From an uncultured Paracoccaceae bacterium (GTDB lineage: Bacteria > Pseudomonadota > Alphaproteobacteria > Rhodobacterales > Rhodobacteraceae): a stretch of DNA of 64,000 bases. The position numbers were made by a program, and so were the translations under genes. Location of the stretch: NCBI GenBank assembly GCA_947502145.1, contig CANMYO010000001.1, positions 496,001 through 560,000 of the forward strand, written 5' to 3'. Of the stretch, positions 8,499 through 16,288 are shown in pieces (the first letter of the stretch is position 1; each line of letters starts with the position of its first letter). The notes below the pieces were generated by a model. That model was not told the DNA's origin. It made no database searches and worked only from the letters and a program-made list of their open reading frames with translations.

Positions 8499-9380
8499 TC
8501 AAGAGACCAGAGGCCGTAAGCCGTCATGCAGCAGATCCCAAACCCGCCTGATCCTGGGCGTGTGCCGCAGCGCCTCGTGGGCGGTCAACCAGACTGGCAG
8601 CATGGGCAAAGGCAATCCGATGTCGATTTTGCGTAGCTTGTCGTCCGCGTCCCCGATACCCGCCTGATGAAAGCCGATACCACATCCGGCACGGATCAGC
8701 TCCAGATAGGCAATCGGATCATCGCATCGCACCGAGAAAAAGTCGCGCGCGACAGGAAACCCGGCTTGGGCAAATCCATCAATGATACGGGTATCCGCAT
8801 CATACCCGACAAAGTCATGTTCCATCATGGATTCCAATGTCGGCATGCCGCGCTGGCCAAGGTAATCGGGCGCAGCATACAGCCCCAATGACAGGTCTCC
8901 GACGTGGCGGGTCACCAGATCAAGCTGCGTCGGGCGATACATCCGCACCGCAATGTCGGCCTCTCGATAGCTGAGATTGCGACTGTCATCTGATGGAACC
9001 AGTTCAATCTGAATGTCAGGTTCCTTGCGGCGGATGTCAGCGATGATTGCAGGTAACAGATAAGCCGAGGTCACGACGCTAGCCGTTACACGCACCGTGC
9101 CTTGCAATTTCATCTGCTGCCCGGCAGCCGAGATTGAAATCTGCCGCATCGCCGCTTGCATCGCCCGAGCCGGGGCGACCAGCGCCGCGCCCGTCTCGGT
9201 CAGGATCAGACCGCGCGGCTGGCGTTGAAACAACTCTGCCGACAGCTGCTTTTCCAACGCCTTGATCTGTCGGCCCAGCGTCGGCTGACTTGCTTTAAGA
9301 CTGCGGGCCGCACCTGAAAGACTTCCGTTTTCAACAACGGCAAGAAAGGCGCGAACCAATGACCAATCAACATTATCCAT
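8499..9380 (-). CDS. LysR-family transcriptional regulator
   Basis: 293 aa. The N-terminal HTH is typical (LVRAFLAVVENGSLSGAARSL, QPTLGRQIKALE), followed by a LysR substrate-binding domain (GTVRVTASVV to the C terminus). It is divergent from the NAD(P)-binding protein gene at 9469, the standard arrangement for LysR regulators and their target. The 88-bp spacer carries two dyads. The inducer is unknown. Confidence 0.9.
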   Translation of the reverse strand: MDNVDWSLVRAFLAVVENGSLSGAARSLKASQPTLGRQIKALEKQLSAELFQRQPRGLILTETGAALVAPARAMQAAMRQISISAAGQQMKLQGTVRVTASVVTSAYLLPAIIADIRRKEPDIQIELVPSDDSRNLSYREADIAVRMYRPTQLDLVTRHVGDLSLGLYAAPDYLGQRGMPTLESMMEHDFVGYDADTRIIDGFAQAGFPVARDFFSVRCDDPIAYLELIRAGCGIGFHQAGIGDADDKLRKIDIGLPLPMLPVWLTAHEALRHTPRIRRVWDLLHDGLRPLVS

Positions 9381-9414
9381 TCAATAATGAATACATGATG
9401 CACCATTCTGTGCA
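9379..9414. promoter_or_regulatory. Two dyads in the LysR divergent promoter
   Basis: ATTCA-ATAA-TGAAT (9379-9392) overlaps the LysR start codon, and TGCAC-N6-GTGCA (9399-9414) lies mid-spacer. LysR proteins bind interrupted dyads in divergent spacers, so the second is the likelier activator site and the first could give autorepression. This is inferred from symmetry and position only. Confidence 0.4.
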
Positions 9415-9468
9415 ATTCCATTCATTAACTGCATAGACAATAATCCCTCAACAGAAAGGGAAACAGAT

Positions 9469-10380
9469 ATGACAAAGACTGTATTGATACTGGGTGGAAA
9501 CGGGAAAATTGGATCTCATTCCGCGGACGCATTCTGGAACGCCGGGTGGGACGTCCGACATTACGACCGCGCAAGCAATGACATGACCAAGGCTGCTGCG
9601 GGTGTAGACGTCATCGTCAATGGTCTCAATCCACCTGCATATGACAACTGGCAAAAGAATATTCCCAAGATCACGTCGCAAGTGATCGCTGCTGCCAAGG
9701 CGAGTGGCGCAACAGTCATCGTCCCGGGGAATATCTACAACTATGGTAATTGCCCCGGCATTCTGGACGAAAACACACCCCAGGTTGCGCATACAATCAA
9801 GGGTAAGGTCCGCATCGCGATGGAGCAACGCTACCGAGATGCCGGCATTCCAACGATCATATTGCGCGCCGGGAATTTCATTGATCCAAATGGAAACGGC
9901 GACTTCATGTCGCTGGTCATGCTGCGCGACATCAAACGTGATAAAGTCACATCCTTGGGCGATCCGAAGGCGATGCAGGCATATGCTTATGTCCCTGACT
10001 GGGCCCGCGCAGCAGTAGAGTTGGCCGAGATGCGCAAGGATCTTCCCGCATTCGCCGATATCCCATTTCCCGGACACAGCTTTTCGACCTTGGACCTTCG
10101 GGAATCCCTGTCTGCGATCTTGGGGCGGAGCCTCAAGATCGTGCGGTTCCCGTGGTGGTTCATGACACTTGCTGCACCGTTCTGGACACTGGCGAGCGAA
10201 ATGCGCGAAATGCGCTATCTTTCCGATATGCCGCACCAGATTAGCGGCGAAAGGCTCGCACAATTGCTGCCAGGCTTCGTCGCTACACCGATGGAAACTG
10301 TCGCGGCAAACTGCCTACCTGCTGATCTCAACCCAAACCAAGCGATGCGGTCCGGCCAGCAACCCGTCCTCGCCAAGTAG
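9469..10380 (+). CDS. NAD(P)-binding epimerase/NmrA-like protein
   Basis: 303 aa with a Rossmann fold: the nucleotide-binding loop GGNGKIG is at residues ~8-14, and the later VIVPGNIYNYG and GNFIDPNGNGDFMS resemble extended-SDR/NmrA proteins. The canonical YxxxK catalytic pair is not obvious, so it may be a redox sensor or an atypical reductase. The start has GAAAGGGAAACAGAT upstream. It is divergent from a LysR regulator. Its last 66 nt overlap the 3' end of the EEP-family gene on the opposite strand, so about 22 codons are read in both directions. Confidence 0.8.
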   Translation: MTKTVLILGGNGKIGSHSADAFWNAGWDVRHYDRASNDMTKAAAGVDVIVNGLNPPAYDNWQKNIPKITSQVIAAAKASGATVIVPGNIYNYGNCPGILDENTPQVAHTIKGKVRIAMEQRYRDAGIPTIILRAGNFIDPNGNGDFMSLVMLRDIKRDKVTSLGDPKAMQAYAYVPDWARAAVELAEMRKDLPAFADIPFPGHSFSTLDLRESLSAILGRSLKIVRFPWWFMTLAAPFWTLASEMREMRYLSDMPHQISGERLAQLLPGFVATPMETVAANCLPADLNPNQAMRSGQQPVLAK

Positions 10381-11469
10381 ACCCGCGTCTGGCTCATCTG
10401 ATGCGGGCCAATAGACGCCCGCATCAATAACTTTCCAATCTGCAGAAGGTAATACATAGCTGACGCGCAGATTTCCGGGGCGATCGTCAGGCCAGTCAGC
10501 GGTATCCGTCGCAGGGTCGCCAGATTGCCCCGCATCTGCAGCCTCAAGACCGCCTCTGCTTTTGGGCTGCGGATCCTGAAGGCGCGGATCCGCAAGGAAA
10601 CCCGACATGGTTGCTGAAAAGCCCTCGCCATCAACGGGATCAAGGTTGGCATTGCCGAGGACAACGAAGGCGTCGGGCGGGTCGCCGAAAGTCCCGTCCA
10701 ATACAGCAGACCATAGCCTTAGTTCATCTCGGTTTCGCAACCCATTCCGATCTTCCGGACCGTCAAAAACGGGTGGCGACGATGAGAAAGCCATCACGCT
10801 GACTGGACCGCCCGGTGCGTTAACTGGCACAATCCAATGTCCGCCATGCGACAACCGTTGAATGCTGATCACTTCATCTGGCCATCCCACTGGCAAAGTC
10901 GCACCTGGCAAATCCCGCCATAACAGGTCCGAAAAGTCCCGCATTTCAGCGCCAATCGGCCAATGCGACAGGATAGCCATGCCGCCATCGCCACTGAACC
11001 GACCATAGCCCTGCGCATCGCGCGGCTCGCCCATTCGTCCGTTTTGGTCAAGGTCATGGGCCGTCATCATGCCGGTGTTGGGAGGGGCCGCAAAATAATG
11101 GTCATAACCGGCACGCTGCGCGAAAACATCAAGCGCCATCAGGTCGACATCGTAGTCAAAATCCGTGAGGAGCAGGATGTCCGGGCCGACCGCGTCCACA
11201 ACGCCAAGAACGGAGTCAATTTGCGGATCATCGCGGTTCAAATCCCGCAGCAACAACCCCGGTCCATCGCGGCTTAGCGGTGCAGCATAGGTTGCAATAC
11301 GAAGACTTTCAGCATGGGATTCCGTGGCGCAAAGCGCCAGAATCAGACTGGCAACATGCCTTCTGCGACCGCTTTTGCGTAGGCGCGTTTGCGCTGCTTG
11401 TGGATCATCTGCGCCACCCGAGACAACGCCACACCTCGCATCAACAAACTGGCGGGGAGGAAGGCCCAT
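10315..11469 (-). CDS. Endonuclease/exonuclease/phosphatase-family protein, probably exported
   Basis: About 384 aa. The EEP fold is indicated by DILLLTDFDYD, GDGGMAILSHWPI, VVLGNANLDP and the closing HRLVWVEI. A signal-peptide-like stretch (RRRHVASLILALCATESHA) lies ~38 residues inside the frame, ending at a plausible A-x-A site. The only ATG upstream of it (11469) forces a 127-nt same-strand overlap with the membrane-protein gene, and no ATG/GTG/TTG lies nearer the signal peptide, so the start is uncertain. Its 3' end overlaps the convergent gene by 66 nt. Substrate (DNA, phosphoester or lipid) unknown. Confidence 0.65.
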   Translation of the reverse strand: MGLPPRQFVDARCGVVSGGADDPQAAQTRLRKSGRRRHVASLILALCATESHAESLRIATYAAPLSRDGPGLLLRDLNRDDPQIDSVLGVVDAVGPDILLLTDFDYDVDLMALDVFAQRAGYDHYFAAPPNTGMMTAHDLDQNGRMGEPRDAQGYGRFSGDGGMAILSHWPIGAEMRDFSDLLWRDLPGATLPVGWPDEVISIQRLSHGGHWIVPVNAPGGPVSVMAFSSSPPVFDGPEDRNGLRNRDELRLWSAVLDGTFGDPPDAFVVLGNANLDPVDGEGFSATMSGFLADPRLQDPQPKSRGGLEAADAGQSGDPATDTADWPDDRPGNLRVSYVLPSADWKVIDAGVYWPASDEPDAGLLGEDGLLAGPHRLVWVEISR

Positions 11470-12281
11470 GCGGTCATCATCCAAATCAGGGTTTGTGGGT
11501 CGTCGAGCGTTACGGGTGTCACGAAGATTGAAATCAGCTTAATGACAGCCGGGATAATGAATGGCAGCAGGAACCCTAATATAAGGTTAACCTGGCTATC
11601 CCGATTCAGGCGGGCGACCACGTCACCACCGACGGTGGGGTCAAAGGTTGGCAGGTTGACCCAGACATTAAATGCGCCATTGCGCTTGGGCCACCGCTTC
11701 ATCCGCAACATCACGATAAAGATCGCAATCGACATCAGCGAAAGCAGATAGCTGATCCCCGCCGCGGTCCGCACATGATGCAACACTTCGGGGCTGGTTG
11801 CCGGCGACATCATCAGGATTACCAGACGCACCGGCGAATAAGGAAAATCGGCCGATTCACCGACCCGGTCACCAATCACATGAATCAAACGCGACAATGA
11901 TCCGGCACCATTTTCGCCCTGCAGGATCAACGAGAGCGTCAGCACCGTCACAAACAAGGCACCAAAACGCAAACGGTTGAACGGCGGCGCGTCCCGAAAT
12001 TCGATAATGCTGGGGGCCGAGGCACTGTATTCGACAAAGGTGAACAACGCCGCAAAGATCGCCACAAGCGCAACAATCTGCTGTCCGTCCGATCCGCCCA
12101 TAGGCAAAAAGATCGACGGTATTGCGATCAACAACACCACAAGCATTGCGCGCGCCAATGCGCCTGGCAGTCGTGTAAACACTGCGTCGTTACCCTCATA
12201 CCGGCCAGACGCGATACGATGCCGCGCCCTTGTTCCGTTCTGATCCTGCGTTTGTGGCGCAGTTTGCCTCATTCTTGTCAT
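11343..12281 (-). CDS. Conserved integral membrane protein of unknown function
   Basis: 312 aa with about seven hydrophobic segments (e.g. AMLVVLLIAIPSIFLP, IVALVAIFAALFTFV, LLSLMSIAIFIVMLRM, VNLILGFLLPFIIPAVI) and a basic C-terminal tail (HKQRKRAYAKAV). I do not recognise a family. ATG 12281 or 12272 starts the protein after a charged leader; ribosome-binding sites are weak. It lies downstream of leuC-leuD on the same strand, after a 241-bp spacer with a hairpin, and overlaps the EEP gene that follows. Confidence 0.7.
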   Translation of the reverse strand: MTRMRQTAPQTQDQNGTRARHRIASGRYEGNDAVFTRLPGALARAMLVVLLIAIPSIFLPMGGSDGQQIVALVAIFAALFTFVEYSASAPSIIEFRDAPPFNRLRFGALFVTVLTLSLILQGENGAGSLSRLIHVIGDRVGESADFPYSPVRLVILMMSPATSPEVLHHVRTAAGISYLLSLMSIAIFIVMLRMKRWPKRNGAFNVWVNLPTFDPTVGGDVVARLNRDSQVNLILGFLLPFIIPAVIKLISIFVTPVTLDDPQTLIWMMTAWAFLPASLLMRGVALSRVAQMIHKQRKRAYAKAVAEGMLPV

Positions 12282-12478
12282 ATTTCTGCCTACATTCAGA
12301 AAGCCCTGCAAGCTCCAGTTAACATTGACGAAATCTATAGGGCTGTTTTGCGACACGGGTGGTGCGCAAAGGCAACCATTTTACGCCAGACTTGTGGCAG
12401 CGTTGATGGAGGCACTAAATATAGAGGGGGGGTGACGCAGCCCTACAATGAAACAGGGTTAATGCGCGTCGATTGTTT

Positions 12479-12511
12479 CGGGTTCCGCACCGTAAATCGT
12501 CGCGAAACCCG
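12479..12511 (-). terminator. Hairpin just downstream of leuD
   Basis: Ten-bp stem (CGGGTTTCGC / GCGGAACCCG) with a 13-nt loop, beginning 12 nt past the leuD stop. One pair is G-U only when read on the minus strand, and the same position is a mismatch on plus, so the RNA form belongs to the leu transcript. There is no U tract; it could terminate or protect the leuCD mRNA end. Confidence 0.45.
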
Positions 12512-12522
12512 GCTGTTTTGAC

Positions 12523-13128
12523 CTAGACCCAGGGGCGCGATTGCGCGGCTTCGGCCTCAAATGTGTCGATGCTGGCCGCTTTTTCCATCGTCAAACCGAT
12601 GTCATCAAGACCATTTATCAGACAATGCTTTTTGAAGCTGTCCACTTCAAAGCTGAATGTGTCACCGTCAGACGAGGTGATTGTCTGCGCTTCGAGGTCC
12701 ACTTCGATCCGTGCGTTTGAGCCATTCTCAGCGTCTTTCATCAACACATCAACCTGATCCTGCGGCAGCGCGATGGGCAGAATGCCGTTCTTGAAACAGT
12801 TGTTGTAGAAGATGTCAGCAAAGGACGGCGCGATCACGCAGGTGATGCCAAAATCCTTGATCGCCCAAGGCGCATGTTCACGCGATGAGCCGCAACCAAA
12901 ATTGTCACCCGCGACAAGGATCTGCGCATCGCGGTATTTGGTCTGGTTCAAAACGAAATCGGCAATTTCGTTGCGATCATCATCATAGCGCATTTCGTCA
13001 AACAGGTTCACCCCAAGACCAGAGCGTTTGATCGTCTTCAGGAACTGCTTGGGGATGATCATATCGGTGTCGATATTGACCAGGGGCAGCGGCGCGGCAA
13101 TGCCGCTGAGGGTTGTGAATTTATCCAT
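12523..13128 (-). CDS. leuD: 3-isopropylmalate dehydratase, small subunit
   Basis: 201 aa, normal length. It forms the swivel subunit of isopropylmalate isomerase with LeuC. Signature stretches are [36 protein letters not shown] and [17 protein letters not shown]. It is downstream of leuC on the same strand, with a 161-bp spacer. The hairpin at 12479-12511 follows its stop. Confidence 0.96.
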   Translation of the reverse strand: MDKFTTLSGIAAPLPLVNIDTDMIIPKQFLKTIKRSGLGVNLFDEMRYDDDRNEIADFVLNQTKYRDAQILVAGDNFGCGSSREHAPWAIKDFGITCVIAPSFADIFYNNCFKNGILPIALPQDQVDVLMKDAENGSNARIEVDLEAQTITSSDGDTFSFEVDSFKKHCLINGLDDIGLTMEKAASIDTFEAEAAQSRPWV

Positions 13129-13211
13129 CTCATTCGTCCTTTCCGGTCGCGTCGGTTAACAGCGACCGCCTATCCGTTAATTTTTGGTGTCAGCGTTCTT
13201 AACGAACTGGG

Positions 13212-13234
13212 GGATGCACAACCCATGCACATCC
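13212..13234 (-). other. Hairpin in the leuC-leuD spacer
   Basis: On the minus strand GGATGTGCA and TGTGCATCC form a 9-bp stem with two G-U pairs and a 5-nt loop. On the plus strand those positions are C-A mismatches, so the structure is specific to the leu mRNA. It lies 84 nt upstream of leuD and may affect processing or differential stability of the two cistrons. Confidence 0.4.
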
Positions 13235-13289
13235 TGCCAACAACATATGCAGACGAAAGTGTTAACTTTGTTAACCTTTCGCCGCCTCA

Positions 13290-14696
13290 TCACATCAGGT
13301 CGCGCACATCCGTCAGTTTGCCGGTAATCGCGGCGGCTGCCGCCATTGCGGGCGACATCAGATGGGTGCGACCGCCACGGCCCTGACGCCCTTCGAAATT
13401 GCGGTTGGATGTTGCCGCACAGCGTTCACCGGGGGCAAGCTGATCAGGGTTCATCGCCAGACACATGGAACAGCCTGCAAGCCGCCATTCAAACCCGGCG
13501 TCGATAAAGATCTGCGCCAGCCCTTCTTCTTCGGCCTGTGCCCGCACAAGACCGGAGCCAGGCACAACCATCGCCCGCAACCCGTCCTTTTTCTTTTTGC
13601 CCTTGAGGATTTCGGCAGCGGCGCGCAGATCTTCGATCCGCCCGTTGGTGCAGGATCCGATAAAGACGGTGTCGATGTTGATGTCCGACAGCGGCGTGCC
13701 GGGGGTCAGGTCCATATAGTCAAGCGACCGCTGCGCAGCGCCCACCTTGCCACCTTCAAAGCTGTCAGCCGCAGGCACCACAGCGGTGATCGGCAGAACG
13801 TCTTCGGGCGAGGTGCCCCAGGTCACGACCGGGGCGATATCTTCGCCCTTTAGCGTGATCACCGCATCCCACTGCGCGTCATCATCGGAATAAAGCGTTT
13901 TCCACCATTCCAGCGCGGCTTCCCACTGGGCGCCTTTGGGGGCATGGGGGCGGCCCTTGCAGTATTCAAAGGTCTTTTCGTCAGGCGCAATCAGCCCGGC
14001 GCGCGCGCCGCCTTCGATGGCCATGTTGCAGACGGTCATGCGGCCTTCCATCGACAGATCGCGGATCGCCTCACCACAATATTCGATGACATAGCCGGTG
14101 CCGCCCGCAGTGCCCGTGGCACCGATGACAGACAGGGTAATGTCCTTTGCGGTCACACCGGGGCGCAGTTTGCCGGTGATTTCGACTTTCATGTTCTTGG
14201 ATTTCTTCTGGATCAGCGTCTGCGTGGCCAGCACGTGTTCCACTTCGGAGGTGCCGATCCCATGCGCCAATGCACCAAATGCGCCGTGGGTCGCGGTATG
14301 GCTGTCACCGCAGACAACGGTCATGCCGGGCAGGGTCCAGCCCTGCTCTGGCCCGACAATATGCACAATGCCCTGACGCACATCCGACACCGGGTAATAG
14401 TGCAGGCCAAAATCCTTGGCGTTCTTGTCGAGGGCGGCCACCTGAATGCGGCTGTCTTCGGTCATGGTTTCGGCGTTGGCGCGATCCAGCGTGGTTGGCA
14501 CGTTATGATCCGGCACCGCAATGGTCTGTTCGGGACGGCGCACCGTGCGACCGGTCATGCGCAGACCTTCGAAGGCCTGCGGGCTGGTCACCTCGTGGAC
14601 AAGGTGGCGGTCGATATAAAGCAGGCAGGTGCCATCTTCGGCCTCGTGGGCGACATGGGCATCCCAGATTTTATCATAGAGCGTTTTGGGGGACAT
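13290..14696 (-). CDS. leuC: 3-isopropylmalate dehydratase, large subunit
   Basis: 468 aa, full length, an aconitase-family [4Fe-4S] enzyme interconverting 2- and 3-isopropylmalate. The cluster ligands appear in FIGSCTNGR and in the later [22 protein letters not shown] starts the protein, and [18 protein letters not shown] is the substrate motif. GGGAGAGGACG precedes ATG 14696. leuD follows after 161 bp. A 28-codon open frame lies 62 bp upstream on the same strand. Confidence 0.97.
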   Translation of the reverse strand: MSPKTLYDKIWDAHVAHEAEDGTCLLYIDRHLVHEVTSPQAFEGLRMTGRTVRRPEQTIAVPDHNVPTTLDRANAETMTEDSRIQVAALDKNAKDFGLHYYPVSDVRQGIVHIVGPEQGWTLPGMTVVCGDSHTATHGAFGALAHGIGTSEVEHVLATQTLIQKKSKNMKVEITGKLRPGVTAKDITLSVIGATGTAGGTGYVIEYCGEAIRDLSMEGRMTVCNMAIEGGARAGLIAPDEKTFEYCKGRPHAPKGAQWEAALEWWKTLYSDDDAQWDAVITLKGEDIAPVVTWGTSPEDVLPITAVVPAADSFEGGKVGAAQRSLDYMDLTPGTPLSDINIDTVFIGSCTNGRIEDLRAAAEILKGKKKKDGLRAMVVPGSGLVRAQAEEEGLAQIFIDAGFEWRLAGCSMCLAMNPDQLAPGERCAATSNRNFEGRQGRGGRTHLMSPAMAAAAAITGKLTDVRDLM

Positions 14697-14757
14697 CGTC
14701 CTCTCCCGTTATTTGAATGAATGTATCAGGTGGCGGCAGCGGCGCAGGGCCGCGCCA

Positions 14758-14844
14758 TCATAGATGTGCGAGGATCGCGCGGGTCGCCCCGAAAAAGCGC
14801 CACGGCAGGCGGGCGCGGTCATCCATGTCGAAAATCTGTTTCAT
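14758..14844 (-). CDS. Possible 28-aa small protein or leader upstream of leuC
   Basis: ATG 14844 to TGA 14758 encodes 28 aa, from MKQIFDMDDRARL to the C-terminal GATRAILAHL. Codons are those expected of this genome (mostly G/C third positions), and the peptide has a protein-like acidic-basic pattern. The Shine-Dalgarno is poor. It is co-directional with leuC, 62 bp away. It has only three Leu codons, so it is not a classic leucine attenuator peptide. Confidence 0.35.
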   Translation of the reverse strand: MKQIFDMDDRARLPWRFFGATRAILAHL

Positions 14845-14984
14845 GGGGCTGATCTAATCGCTTGGCACCTTGCGCGCAAGGCAGGAACGGCACTGGTGGG
14901 TGGGATTGCGTTGTCCCCTGACGGTGGGACAGACCGCTGCGGTTTCAGCTGGCAGGATCGTAACAGGCGACAAGGAGACCGAAA

Positions 14985-15197
14985 ATGGAATATATTGATC
15001 TGAAACTGGAACAACGATTTGGCCCCGGCACGCGGACCCAGTCGGCCCGTCACGAAGAAGAGGCCTTTTATCAGAGTTTTGGTGCACGCACGGCGTTGGT
15101 CGCCAGCCTGTGGAACAGGTTGACGTTTCGGCCCGCGGCGCGACGCACCCGGACCAAACCGCCCCTGCTGCCCCAATTGCGCAAGACCACTGTATGA
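14985..15197 (+). CDS. Small protein of unknown function coupled to the NTF2-LuxR regulator
   Basis: 70 aa. A strong AAGGAG lies 8 nt before ATG 14985, and the TGA overlaps the next gene's ATG (ATGA at 15194), the same coupling seen in real operons of this window. The N-terminal half is mixed (IDLKLEQRFGPGTRTQ) and the last 25 residues are strongly basic and proline-rich (RPAARRTRTKPP). No membrane helix and no family recognised. The divergent neighbour is leuC. Confidence 0.6.
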   Translation: MEYIDLKLEQRFGPGTRTQSARHEEEAFYQSFGARTALVASLWNRLTFRPAARRTRTKPPLLPQLRKTTV

Positions 15198-16192
15198 CAG
15201 CTGAAAGCCTGAATGAACTGGCCCCTGATGCCGGCCCCCGGTCACCTGATGAACAGGCAATCCGGGATCTGATGGCGCGCGAGGTTGCGGCCTTTTTCGC
15301 GCGTGATGCGGCAGGCTGGGCGGCCTGTTACCTGCAAAGCGACAGGGTCCGCTCGGTGATGATGAGCCATGATCTGGGGCTGGATGTGCGGGTCGGCTGG
15401 GATGCGCTATGCGAAGGCACCCGCATGCATTTTGAATCGACGGTGCCGCATACCTCCAGCTACCGCAAGGACATCGAACAGATCGAGATTATCGGGGATT
15501 GCGCCTGGCTGGCCTGCCGGGCCTATGCCGAGTCGAGCATGTGTCTGATGGATGAAACCTATGAGACCTGGGTGCTTGAGCGTCATGACGGTCAGTGGAA
15601 GGTTGTGTGCTGCGATGTGTTGTCCAGCCGGTCGTCACGCAACCGCGACAGGCGGTTGGCCGTTGACGCAGAGGGGCGGCTTGTGGGGCTGGATGCGCGG
15701 ACCCGAGCGCAATTCGACAAACACCCGGCGTTCACGATCCGTGCGGGGCATCTGCGCGCGATTGACCCGGACATCGACCGGGAGCTTCAGGTCGCCATCG
15801 GCCGGGCCGGCGCGCTGCATGGGTATTTTGAGCAGGTGTCGTTTGCGCTCAGCGAGGGGCAGCGGTTTGCCTATCCCATCGTGCTGGAGCGCCCGGACAC
15901 GGGCGGCCGTGAGGTGATCTTGATAACGGTCGAAGACCGGCTGACCTATCTGGATTTCGGCAAGAGCGAAGAAACCGCGTCGCGGGTGGATGTGGCCGCC
16001 ATGGTCTTTGGCCTGTCGGACAGCCAGCAGCGAATTGCGCAGGGCATCGTCGCCGGCCAGAGCCTGCCCGACATTGCCGCGGATCTGCACATCAGCCCGG
16101 CCACGGCAAAGACGCATCTGCAGCGTGTCTACAGCAAGACCGGCACCACAACCATGACCGCGCTGGTGCGCACATTGCTGAGCGTCACATAG
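15194..16192 (+). CDS. NTF2/SnoaL-like domain fused to LuxR-type HTH
   Basis: 332 aa. Residues ~17-145 look like an NTF2/SnoaL ligand-binding cone (EQAIRDLMAREVAAFF, TYETWVLERHDGQWKVV). A middle region of ~120 residues is unassigned. Residues ~272-330 are a LuxR-type HTH (GLSDSQQRIAQGIVAGQS, ADLHISPATAKTHLQRVYSK). ATG 15194 is chosen because it overlaps the stop of the upstream small gene. It is probably a one-component regulator whose ligand binds the N-terminal domain; target unknown. Confidence 0.75.
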   Translation: MTAESLNELAPDAGPRSPDEQAIRDLMAREVAAFFARDAAGWAACYLQSDRVRSVMMSHDLGLDVRVGWDALCEGTRMHFESTVPHTSSYRKDIEQIEIIGDCAWLACRAYAESSMCLMDETYETWVLERHDGQWKVVCCDVLSSRSSRNRDRRLAVDAEGRLVGLDARTRAQFDKHPAFTIRAGHLRAIDPDIDRELQVAIGRAGALHGYFEQVSFALSEGQRFAYPIVLERPDTGGREVILITVEDRLTYLDFGKSEETASRVDVAAMVFGLSDSQQRIAQGIVAGQSLPDIAADLHISPATAKTHLQRVYSKTGTTTMTALVRTLLSVT

Positions 16193-16288
16193 GCCCGACG
16201 GGGCGATTGTCACTGGCAAAACACCTGGCCATGCTTGATCGAACCTGCGCTGCGTGCAACGCTATAAAAACGCAGGGAAAGATAACGC

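Noticed and set aside
11235-11245. GGTTCAAATCC resembling a tRNA T-arm
   Set aside because: It lies inside the EEP coding frame, and no anticodon or D arm or acceptor stem can be drawn around it.
13262-13274. TTAA-N5-TTAA in the leuC-leuD spacer as a CtrA box
   Set aside because: Spacing is 5, not 7, and it lies between cotranscribed genes; better seen as a GTTAAC-TTT-GTTAAC hairpin.
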